Positions 48,293 through 60,628 of a stretch of 64,000 nt of DNA are shown here, piece by piece. Each line of letters opens with the position of its first letter. Positions within the stretch are counted from its first letter, which is position 1. Origin of the DNA: Serendipita indica DSM 11827 (lineage: Eukaryota > Basidiomycota > Agaricomycetes > Sebacinales > Serendipitaceae); assembly GCA_910890315.1 (NCBI GenBank), contig CAJVGD010000005.1, positions 1,426,001 through 1,490,000 of the forward strand, in the 5' to 3' direction. Made by a program: the position numbers and the translations under genes. The notes under the pieces are model-generated. The model saw only the letters and a list, made by a program, of their open reading frames with translations, was not told where the DNA came from and made no database searches.

Positions 48293-49648
48293 TCACTTGT
48301 CCTTTGGTGACTTGCCCTCCTTGTCCACAACGGCACCCTTGGTCTCTGCACTAGGCAAGTTGTCCAACTTGACTTTTCCCTCTTCGATCCATTTTTCGTT
48401 GACCAGCGCCTCGCGGTCCGCCCACAAAAGTCTGTAGACGAGCTTGATGGTACCCTCGCTCACACCGGCCGTCGCACCAATCTCTTTGAGCGACACAGAG
48501 TAGCCGAACAACATCGCCGTAAAGTAGATGATCCCGCTCGCAATCGATACCGGTGATCGACCGCTGGCGATATCCCTACTCCTCGCCCGTCCAGACACGT
48601 CGGCACAGTAGGCCTGTAGTGCAGGCGGAAGATCGAGATAGTTGCAATAACGTGCCATCAGATCCTCTGGACTCGTCGAGTTTGTCGAACCAGCGCCACC
48701 AGGCAATGGAGCATCTCCTTTCTGCGCACCACTCGGTCCAGAGGTACCAACATTGCCATCTCCAGCACCACCACTCGAATGACCACTCGGATTCGCCGCA
48801 GTCGCACCGGGCGCGAGGTTGAATGCCCGCTCGAGCGCCTTGTAGCACTGGCCAATTTGCTTTTTAGGGACATTTGTCAACTCGACAATCTCCTTAAACG
48901 TGCGAGGCACAGCAGCTTGTCTGCATGCGATAAAGAGACATGCGGCGACGATAGCGTCGGGTTGCTTTCCACGCAAAAGCTTTTCCTCTTCTGTGCGGCG
49001 GTAGAGCATTTTGGCAGTGTCGGAGACGGAACGAGGGAGTGAGTATTGATCGCACATGCTCTGGATCTGCTCAAACACGACTGTCAGGGATCGCTGCGAC
49101 TTGTCGTTGGAGAGCCGGGCAGCAGCGCGTTGGAGCTCGCGCGAGTGGCCCGAGTTGCCATCGCGAAACGAAATGGACGTCGATAGCGAGTCGAGACCTT
49201 CGTAAATGGGGTTCTGTGGACCACCGACACGGGATGGATCGTCGCCTTCTTCATTGGCAAACGTCTATGTAGTGTAAACAATTGTATTCAAGATCAAAAG
49301 AGTATAGAGAAGGGGTTAGTGAGGAGCAATAATGACTTACTCTCCCTGCAAGTCATCCAGCCCAATCCGCAAACGAGCGCTTGGTCAGCAACGGCGTACA
49401 AAAAGCCGCCAAAATATCCAGTACTCACATTCTGATCTGGTATCGACGATTCTGTCACCAAGAACCAGCCCACACCCCCTGCAAACGAGATCTCCCGAGC
49501 TAAACTCTTCCTCAATGTTGGGTTGCGGGTCTCTGCATTGTGGACAGATGAGCCGGACGGCGAGATCTTGTCGCGGAAGTTCGACTCTGCGCACCGGCGC
49601 GTCATTTCCGTATGGATTTGCAAGGGGGAAGGGCTGGGCGATGGACAT
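48293..49648 (-). CDS. SUA7: Transcription initiation factor TFIIB
   Basis: This general factor bridges TBP and RNA polymerase II. The chosen start is MSIAQPFPLANPYGNDAP; an in-frame ATG 21 bases upstream (MNRDYDI) is possible. The zinc ribbon is RLICPQCRDPQPNIEEEFSS then GDLVCRGCGLVLGDRIVDTR. The linker motif SEWRTFANEEGDDPSRVGG is assembled across a 5-nt micro-exon. The first cyclin fold has MCDQYSLPRSVSDTAKMLYR and AACLFIACRQAAVPRTFKEI; the second has RSPVSIASGIIYFTAMLFGY and KEIGATAGVSEGTIKLVYRL. Between them lies a Gly/Ser-rich insert of roughly 45 residues (SGHSSGGAGDGNVGTSGPSG). It ends DKEGKSPKDK and is downstream of RRS1 on the same strand. Confidence 0.95.
49341..49345 (-). other. 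5-nt micro-exon (GGAGA) in TFIIB
   Basis: On the minus strand the bases read cttgcag|GGAGA|gtaagt. The upstream exon ends TCA GAA T with donor GTGAGT, and the next exon starts ACG TTT after CATAG. Joining T+GG, AGA and ACG gives Ser-Glu-Trp-Arg-Thr-Phe, invariant in TFIIB. Skipping the five bases shifts the frame, so inclusion is needed. Confidence 0.88.
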
Positions 49649-49759
49649 GATGTCGTAGTCGCGGTTCAAAAGGCTGACCGGCCAAACAAGCGGCCGGCTA
49701 CCCTTTCAACTAGCGATAAAGAAGAACAAGCATTATAGAAATAGCACAGAATGTACAAA

Positions 49760-50902
49760 CTATTTCCTTTTTCCTTTACCTGCTGCCCGGCCCTTTTTGC
49801 CGCCACCTTTGGATGCTTTTGCGGCGAGGGAGGTGGCACCCTTGCCCTTGGTCGCATATCGGACGGCTTTTCGGACATTCAGTACGTCATCTCCACCCTC
49901 TCCATCCGTCTTGGTTTTCTTTGATGTCGGACCTGCGCGTTCGAGTTTTGCGAGCAGAGCCAGCGCGTTGGACTTTTCAGCTTGGACGTCTCCTTCGTTG
50001 GGCTCAAACTATAGATTATTAGAATGTAACAGGACAAGAAAGGGAATGAGGTTACCTTTCGTTTGATACCGCGTAATTTCGGATCTCCCTCGAGCTTCTT
50101 GTCAAACCTACCAAATGGTGAATGAAAGTCAAACGATTCGTGGTGTCTACGTACTTGCCCATACTCGCAGTGCTAATCTTTGTCTGCAGCGCTGTGTTTC
50201 TGAGCTCTGCCTTGCGTTCGTCCTTGCTTGGGCCGCCCTGAGCACGAGCAATGTTTGCCTGCCGCTGCTTTTCGTTCTTTGCAACACGGGCTTTGCGAAC
50301 ATCACGCGCTTCTTTGATAGGATCATAGTCGTCGGCTGGTAAAAGTTGGTATGCTGATGAAATAGAATCACAGAAGCACGTACGGGCATTATCGGGGACT
50401 TCAGTGATCCATTGCTCTTCAATCTCTTTGTTTTTGCCATTTCGACCCCATCTAGCGACCCATTCCTGCTTTTGCTCATCCCAGATGCGTTTGTCGCGTA
50501 CTTTTTTCTGTATACCTTTGGCCCTGGCAAATTGCTCCCATTTCGTCAATGGTTTGGGCTTTGGAAGTGGCTTTGCTCGTGGAAGGAGCATCTCGATGGG
50601 TGGTAGACGAGCGAGTGGACCATCCTCTGTCTTTTGGATGGGGAGCGTAAAGAGGGCGTTTATGAGAGCCTGGACACCGTCTCGTGCGGTTGATTGGAGA
50701 TATTCCTCAGGATTAGAGCTGTTGTACGAGAGATTAGAGAGCACTTTAAAGGTTTTCCAGCCACTTGCCGGAAAGACTCTTCGTCAATGTCATTTGAATC
50801 AAATACGGCGAGTAATCCTGCATCGACGACAAGAGGAACATCTTTTTCTACGACTGTCGAGCGTCCAGTCGAGGTTGAAGCAAGCAGCCCGGTCACATCC
50901 AT
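49760..50902 (-). CDS. RRS1: Ribosome biogenesis regulator RRS1
   Basis: This nucleolar protein is needed for 60S assembly and 5S RNP incorporation with Rpf2. The chosen start is MDVTGLLASTSTGRSTVVEK; an earlier in-frame ATG at 50932 exists. The conserved N-terminal block VPLVVDAGLLAVFDSNDIDE is followed by YLQSTARDGVQALINALFTL and LLPRAKPLPKPKPLTKWEQF. Then come ARAKGIQKKVRDKRIWDEQK, EWVARWGRNG and EQWITEVPDNA, all typical of Rrs1. The C-terminus is basic (KASKGGGKKGRAAGKGKRK) as in the family. About four exons. It is divergent to RNR2 over 361 bp. Confidence 0.93.
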
Positions 50903-51263
50903 GGCTGAGATTGGGTGGTAGCGAGTGGTCACTCGTCGTGGCTGATAAAATGTGATAAATTTGGATAAAGTGTACGAAATATGTGTAAAGTGTATAAATG
51001 ATTTTAGATGAATATTTGGGTTTGTATGTGCACTGGTACTGCAGGATGAAGACTAGACCAATAGAATCTAGCCCTTGAGTCCCGCCCAGAATAAATTTGC
51101 GAAAAATCCCTGATAAATAGATGGGTGGCAGACCATGAATAGGGGTGTTGGCGGCGGGGTTTGAAAGCGCGTGACCTCTTGATTGGGCATAAAGGAAGAC
51201 GCGGCGCCGTGGCCAAACAGCAAACAACGCGTTCAGACTCTACCTCTGCCCACATTTTCCCTC
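50903..51263. promoter_or_regulatory. Divergent RRS1-RNR2 promoter region with an MCB element
   Basis: The palindrome AACGCGTT at 51226-51233 contains ACGCGT, the MluI cell-cycle box bound by MBF. It sits about 30 bases before the RNR2 ATG. An E2F/SCB-like TTTGCGAAAAA lies near 51095-51105. S-phase control of ribonucleotide reductase genes by MBF is established in yeasts; binding here is inferred. Confidence 0.5.
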
Positions 51264-52489
51264 ATGGCCACTCCTGCCTCCAAGACCGCCCACAACCTCG
51301 CCGCTCTCGAGCTTACGACGCCCGTAAAGCCCGTAGATCTCGCCAGCAAGCTCGCAGAGCCTGTCCAGGAGGAACCCCTCGAGGACTACCGCAAGCGCTT
51401 TGTCGGCGACGTGGATCTCGACGAAAAAGATGAGCCCCTGCTCAAGGAGAGCCAGCGCCGCTTTGTTCTCTTCCCCATCCAATATCACGAGGTATGTCTC
51501 CCTTTGCTCTGTCTTTGCCACTGCTGAGTCAGCCTCCCCTTCAGATCTGGCAAATGTACAAAAAGGCAGAGGCCTCGTTCTGGACCGCAGAGGAAATGGA
51601 TCTTTCCAAGGATCTCCACGACTGGGAGAACAAACTCAACGACAATGAGCGTCACTTCATCTCCCACGTCCTCGCCTTTTTCGCCGCCTCGGACGGTATC
51701 GTCAACGAGAATCTCGTCGAGCGCTTTAGTGCAGAAGTCCAGGCTGCAGAGGCCCGCTGCTTCTATGGCTTCCAGATTATGATGGAAAACATTCACTCCG
51801 AGACATACTCGCTCCTCATCGACACGTACATCAAGGACGCTGCCCAGCGTGAATATCTCTTTGACGCCATTGAGAATATTCCGTGCATCAAGCGCAAGGC
51901 CGACTGGGCTCTTCGCTGGATCTCCGACCGCCGTTCGACCTTTGGCGAGCGTCTCATCGCCTTTGCCGCCGTCGAGGGCATTTTCTTCTCTGGCTCGTTT
52001 GCTGCCATCTTCTGGCTCAAGAAGCGTGGTCTCATGCCTGGCCTCACCTTTTCCAACGAGCTCATCTCGCGCGACGAGGGCATGCACACCGACTTTGCCT
52101 GCCTCCTCTTTGGTCACCTCCGCAAGCGACCACACCCCGAGACGGTCAAGAGGATTATCACCGAGGCCGTCACCATCGAACAAGAGTTTTTGACGGATGC
52201 CCTCCCAGTCTCGCTCATCGGCATGAACGCCACCCTCATGCGTCAGTACATCGAGTTTGTCGCCGACCGTCTGCTCGTCGCCCTCGGCAATGACAAGGTC
52301 TACAACGTCACCAACCCATTCGACTTTATGGACATGATCTCGCTCCAGGGCAAGACCAACTTTTTCGAGAAGCGCGTCTCGGACTATGCAAAGGCTGGTG
52401 TCAATCAGTCTGCTGCTCGCACCAAGGACGACGACAACAGCACTGCAGTCGCCAACAAGGGCGCGTTTGTTCTCGATGAAGATTTCTAG
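51264..52489 (+). CDS. RNR2: Ribonucleoside-diphosphate reductase small subunit
   Basis: This class Ia R2 subunit carries the di-iron tyrosyl radical that the large subunit uses to make dNTPs. There are two exons of 76 and 314 codons, joined across a 53-nt intron after [10 protein letters not shown], giving 390 residues, normal for the family. Start [20 protein letters not shown]. Iron ligands and radical are visible in [60 protein letters not shown] (Glu, His and radical Tyr), [12 protein letters not shown] and [15 protein letters not shown]. The C-terminal peptide FVLDEDF binds the large subunit. The second exon is strongly biased to C- and G-ending codons, suggesting high expression. Confidence 0.97.
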
Positions 52490-52649
52490 GAGGCGCTACT
52501 TATTCGACTCGAAACAGCGCGTACGAGTCGCGTAATCACTGCTCACTGCTCGTCTAATCATTTCCGGTCTCGTATCTACCCATGTATCTTGCTCTGTATA
52601 CATTTCAATTCTGCCTCTTGATCCTTGGTGAAACGTGGTGACTTTGAAC

Positions 52650-54939
<2,290 letters not shown>

Positions 54940-54992
54940 GATTCGTACTCGGTGTTAAATGACCTAGATCGGAATTAGAGTTTGGTTCTCAG

Positions 54993-56947
54993 ATGGCTCT
55001 TGAACTTGACCGCTCCCGGCTTGAATCGATAATCACGTCAAGTGATCCTGTGAGATGCAGAAGGCTTGGATAGAAGGATATTGATTGCATTAGCTTGATG
55101 GAGATCCTATCCTCAACCTCTTGACTGCAGCGCTCACCGATACTGAGCCAGAATGGACTGTCCAAGACATTTACACTGTAATACAATCGCATGATGGGAT
55201 CGAATTGGTCCGTACTATTGCATCATATACGTTTATATGGTACCTGACGTCCTCAAGCCAGAATGCACTCGATCTGTGTCCTCTGCTCTGGCAGCACGTC
55301 CAAGACAATCAATCTGCCATCAAACTGCTTGAACATATTGCAGCAAATGCGAGTAGCAAAGAGTGCATTATCGCGCTTCACGAAATCCAAGAAATCTTGC
55401 TGGGCGACATATCCAAATGGCACGACGATGAAGAGGAAAAGGAGCGAGGGTTCGAGTTGATAGACCGCGTTTGTCTGCTGCTTGATTTGTATACTACGAG
55501 TATGTTCATCACTAAGACGATTGGAGCTCGCTTTGACTAGTACAGCCCTTCCCCGCGTGACACTACGCCGCAAGGGACCATTAGAAACCATCAAGCCCCT
55601 TGCCAAGGGTATCTCTTCGGCTCTCCGGGCGATTGGTCCTGCGGCTGATAAATTGCGTGGACGCAAGGTGCTCGTTTCGACCTCGACTTTGATCAGCTCC
55701 ATCGTTTCATGGGCCAAGTCGACTGGCGCGCAGTTCACGTCAGAGGTCTCAGAGTGCAAGGTATGCATCCCTCATTTGATATGGTCCACTGACACTAGGT
55801 AGGACTTGTTGACGACACTGCTCCTGAGCTCGGTCGCATCTTATCATAGTCATCTACATTCACGCCTATCGGAAGGGTATATAGAAATTCATCTTCCGCG
55901 CAGATACTTGCACTCTACTCTCGATGAGGATTCCAAGGCTGGAGAGAAGGTCGCGTCCACCTTGATCGTAAGTCATAACTCAAGTAGTTTTCTCGAATAC
56001 TTAGATCCCAAAAGTCATGCGCAAAGGGTATTGATGTCACGCCCAACGTACTCACGAGACTCTCTGCCCAAGGAGGAACGATGGCTCTTTCGTGCGTTGT
56101 CCTACTCGCCCACTGGCCATTGGACGAATACCCAGCGCAACTTGACCAGTTGTCCAAACTCGAGCCAGCGATGCAATTCCTCTTACAAAAAGGCACAGCA
56201 ACCGACGAGTGCACGTTCCTTGTCCTCAGCCGTAGCAACTCGGCATCTTCAGGCGAACTAGACGCAAATTTACTCGCGCACTCCATGGTTACTCTCGCTT
56301 CCTCAAACCCAGACCCTATACAGCGTAATTCGGCATTCGTCGCACTCTCTCTTTTAGTGAGAAGAATACCCCCCACAGCAAGACTTGGACTCTTTGCCGA
56401 ACTCCTCTCACCAGATGATCCATTCCCACAGATGCGTGTCGCGGCAGTCGGACTTGTGAAAGAATCCGTATTTGATTCCTTGTCGGTCGGACGGAGGGAT
56501 GTCTTTGGGACGAATGCATTCTTGGGGCCGCTCGGTCGGTACCTACTTCGTTCAGACCCAGTAGATCTTTTTGAGCATCCATTGGATGTCAAAGAATTCT
56601 TTTCTTCCACAGAACCGGCGCGCTTGGTGGAGTGTTTAGGATTCTACTATACTCTCTTGCAGAGGGACGCTGCAAACAAGGTGAGTACCCCGTGCTCAAA
56701 TGCGCTCAAAATTGAATATCACAGACGGGTATCAAAGATCGCGCGAGCGTTAGTGATACGAAGCGGAGTTTACTGGATCCACTGGTAAAAGCATTGCAGA
56801 ATGTACCTCTCCTGGAAGGTAAGATTTCAGCGGCAATGATTTCAAATGTTAACTGCTACAGATGCGCCTAATGACGCTCAAATGTCTAAAATTGCATTGG
56901 AAATCGCCCTTGACAGAGTGCTCAAAGCACTTGGACAACACACTTGA
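54993..56947 (+). CDS. Helical-repeat protein, possibly glomulin/Ybp1-like
   Basis: The start MALELDRSRLESIITSSDP is joined across a 44-nt intron to LDGDPILNLLTAALTDTEPE. The product is an all-helical, Leu-rich protein of roughly 580 residues in about six exons. Segments include VLVSTSTLISSIVSWAKSTG, LLTTLLLSSVASYHSHLHSR, SNPDPIQRNSAFVALSLLVR and FPQMRVAAVGLVKESVFDSL. The end is IALDRVLKALGQHT. The layout recalls the glomulin/ALF4/Ybp1-Ybp2 family (Cullin-RING or oxidative-stress/kinetochore roles), but I saw no decisive motif. A general HEAT/ARM protein is the alternative. No membrane segment or signal peptide is seen. Confidence 0.55.
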
Positions 56948-57069
56948 TGTACGATACACCATGTGTACACATCTACTCCACAACAAGATAAAAAATGATA
57001 GAAAGCAATGCTCAGAGAGATAAAGCCATAAATATGACCCCGGAATAGACGCACGGTGCCCACATCGAA

Positions 57070-60000
57070 TCACGCCCCTTCCTCTTCGTCTCCCGCATAA
57101 CGATCCAAAAGAATTTCGCGGACGCGCATGAGTGAATGTCCGAGTTCGTTTCGGCCGTGACCGGTCGCGCCATTGACATGTCCACCGTCCCCAAGCTCTG
57201 CATTCTCCGAATTGAAGATAATCGTCGCATTGCCTGTACCAAGGAGCATGTTAAGCAGCACTTCATTTTGCTGGAACTTGAGAAAGTTGATCTCATCGAG
57301 CTAGAAAACAAAATAAGCAAAAGTCAATCGATAATCCGTCACCGTACCTTTGGCCGATAAACCTGAGCCCAGTCCTCTCTCTGTGCGCCCTCGAGCGTAA
57401 ATTGTGAGACGAGTCGGTCGACTTCGCGCGCACCGCGAGCGCGGAGGACCATTTCACTATACTCGGTACGTGCCCTTGCATACTCCATCCGGGAATTCTT
57501 CAATCCCTCTTCACTCTTCTTCCCACCCAGAAACCCGCGCAACAAGCGCTTTGCGCCGCGTTTGCCGGAGCTGCCCCTTCCAGTGACGTCGCCTGCCTGT
57601 GTCGACGGCCGCGTCCATCCGGTGCCCATCCCGAGCGACCCAAGGCCCGTTGTGACGTTTTCAAACTTGCCACTCTCGAACCAATTCAACGCAGGCGCCT
57701 CTAACCCACCCCAGGAGACGGGATAATCTGCATCGAGTCGGAACGCGCCGTAAGGATCCTTTTTCCGCGAAAAGTAAATGTTGCCTTGTCCGACGTGGCC
57801 AGGAGGTCCACCCATCATCATGTCGGTTGGTAACCCTGTTTGTCCGTCCAACGGCGTCGCATGAGGCCCATAGCCCCACGGCGGGATTTGCGGCCGCTGA
57901 TGTGTCTGCGTAGATGTGCGTCCAGATTGTCGACGTTGTCGGCTCCCATACCAGCTAATGGGCATGCCGGACTCGCCAGCTGATACGGTTCGACGACGTT
58001 GTCTTCCAGAGTGTGGGTGATCAGGTAGCACGACAATTGGTTGCTGCGGCGCGCCATCCCTCTGACTACCAGGCATAATCAACTGGGCTGTGATGGGTCG
58101 TGGTTGATCGTCCGGAGCCGTATTGGTCGTCCAACGCTTCAACATGCTCATCAACCCACCGCCGCCTTTTTCCTTTTCACCCTTGACACCGCTCACGTAC
58201 GGCGCGACCGTCGCTGCTCGTTTGTGATAATATTTGCGAGTGTTAGGGTTCCACCATTGGCCACTTGTTGGATCATACCACTCTTGAGTGGATGGATCGT
58301 ATATGGGCTGGTGTTGCATTCCTGGTTTCGCCTGAAACGACATTGGCTGCCCATTAGCCGGGAATCCTTGTGCGGTCGGTGTCGGTCCAGCAGTAATGAC
58401 CTGACTGCGGAATGGAGCATCAATGGTGCTTCTCTTTGTACCCCGAGGGATAATGGGCTCGTTTGGAGGCATGTCAAAGCTATTGTGGGTGGGTAATGGC
58501 GGAGGTCTAGGGGGTGGTTGCTTCGAGCCACGTTTGGGAGGTGGCTTAGGTGCAACAGGAGGTGGCGGACCATTTGGAGCTTCGGGTCGATGTCTAGTTG
58601 AGATCCGTTTGAAGAGAGAGCCAATGCCAGATGCTATAGTGCCATGAGGCTTTTCTTCTTCTTGCTCCTCCTCTTCTTCCTCGCTCTCCTCCCCTCTCTT
58701 TCGTGTTTTGACGTTTGACATAACCATTTCTCCTTTTTTGATTGTAGTAGGTCGCGCCTTCTTTCGAGTAACAGGAGGCTCTGCAGCTGTCGGAAGCACG
58801 CCTGGCGCAGTTACACCTGGTATCAGAGGTACGACGGGGTTCTCCTCGTCGCCTCCAATAGGTACGCCCGCCTCTCGCCATGCTTCTGCCTCTAAGCGTT
58901 GAATCGCCTTTGCTTTTGCGAGCTCTGTCTGTTCCTTTGCACGCTTGACGGCTTCATTAGCTGCCTCAAGCTCGGCGCTAGCATTCTTTTCCGCGATGAT
59001 CGATTTGGGTGGAACGGGCAGAGGGTTCGGCGGTGGTTTCGGAGGAGGTTCAGGTTTGCCAAATGGATTGGTAGCCGGAGGAGAATCCACACGGATTGAG
59101 CCATCCGGAGAGACGTCTGGCATCGGTAGTATCCGGGGTGGCTCTGGAAGAGGATTGTGGTGTTCCTGTCGAGAACTCGCACTGCTGTCACTTCCATCGT
59201 CGTCCTCATTACCACGTCGCCTTCGGTGCCTTCGTCGACGCCTCCTATCCGGTTGAGCTGATGCTGGCCATTGCTGAGGGAGGACTGGCATCGACATGGC
59301 CCCCGGCACTGAGTGACCTCCGGGGACATGTGGGATCGGCCTTGCTCCCATAGCTGGCATGGGAGTTCGCATGCCAGAGAGTGAGACCGGAGGTTGAGAC
59401 GGGGGCTTGCCGTACGGACCGATGCCTGGCGGGAGAGGCGTGGCAGGAAACATCTGATGCATGGGCCTACCTGAAGTTGGTATTGGGATCATCTGAGGTG
59501 GTCCAGGAGTAGGGAACATGCCCGAACCCATTGGAGACATGACCCTCGGAGTCTGTTGTTGTGGGTGCATCATTGGAGTTGGCATACCTCCTGGACGAAG
59601 AACATAGGGAGTTCCTCTGACGGATCCCATTCTTTGTTGTTGGACTGGATAGCCTGGAGGGACAGGCTGACCGTTGGGAAATAGTGCGTCGGGCGGCAAT
59701 CCGGGGACCGAGGGAGAGCCTATAATCGTTGGTAGTCCTCCTCGTAGCTGATCCATGGTCGCCCGTCTTGATTGACGTAACGCAGACTTCGCAGGCATAA
59801 CGCCTGGCTGGGGAGGGTTGTAGGGCCCACGCTCAACCTGGCCCAGCTCGTATTCTGGTGAGCCAAAGGCAGACCCCGGATTTCCGTTTACAAACGGAGA
59901 TGGGGTCGGATTCGAATACGCTGCAGGAGAAAGGCGAGTCGAGACCGCCAGAGTCAAAACATGAAGCGCGCAACAAGTAATGTTTACTGACATCGTGGGC

Positions 60001-60399
60001 GTCCACCGGGAACGACGACATCGCTGTCGGTATCTTCTGGAGGACTCCCAAGCATTCGTTGGGTAGGAAACGGAGTTCTTGCATATGCTCGTCCTTGAAG
60101 CGGCGTGTCTTCGTCGCTGTCGTCTGCTGGGCCTCCATTGCGCAAAGGACCAGGATATGCTGCAAAAGTTGGGTGCAGCATTCCCCTTGCGTATTCTAAA
60201 AGAATACGGGCTACACTTTCTGACTGAGCACCGGCGGAGTCGGGTCCAACAAAGCCACCTCTAATAAGTATTGAGAAATGTTTAACCAATAACCACCGAT
60301 CAAGATAACAATGTATAGGATAATCATTTCATACCATAAGGTAACGCAGTATTCACAAAGGCTGTCGAAGCTAAAAAGACGTTCTGGACCCGCCTCCAT
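57070..60399 (-). CDS. Long Pro-rich disordered protein with a C-terminal NADAR (DUF1768) domain
   Basis: Start MEAGPERLFSFDSL, then an intron and GFVGPDSAGAQSESVARILL. Some 700 residues follow that are Pro/Gly/Met-rich, with a basic patch (RRRRRHRRRRGNEDDDGSD), an Ala/Glu coiled stretch (ASAELEAANEAVKRAKEQTE) and acidic EESEEEEEEQEEE. Three aromatic octamer-like repeats (YDPSTQEWYDPTSGQWWNPN) lie near 58230-58300 on the minus strand. The C-terminus is NADAR-like: GNIYFSRKKDPYGAFRLDAD, LNWFESGKFE, REDWAQVYRPK, LDEINFLKFQQNEVLLNMLL, GTGNATIIF, and GHGRNELGHSLMRVREILLD. The usual E-H of the P-T-x-E-H-x-F-Q-A-x-K-F motif is L-N here. NADAR enzymes act on ADP-ribose-linked substrates; activity here is uncertain. 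Most of the protein lies in one 2.65-kb exon. Confidence 0.8.
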
Positions 60400-60628
60400 C
60401 AGTCCGAGTGACCGAGTGCGGTCGAGGATCCCTCAAGTTTATTAGATATAATTTCTGATGATGATTTGTGGACGAGCGGCGTCCCCGGAGCTGCGGGCTG
60501 CTCGTCAACAGTCAACCAGACCCTCAGCTGGAGCAGTTAGGAGGCAATGGCAAATAGCCTTTACAACTTGGACCTAATCCCTTCCTTGACACGCACCTCT
60601 TGCTTGTTATTCTCTCTCGTCCCGAGTC

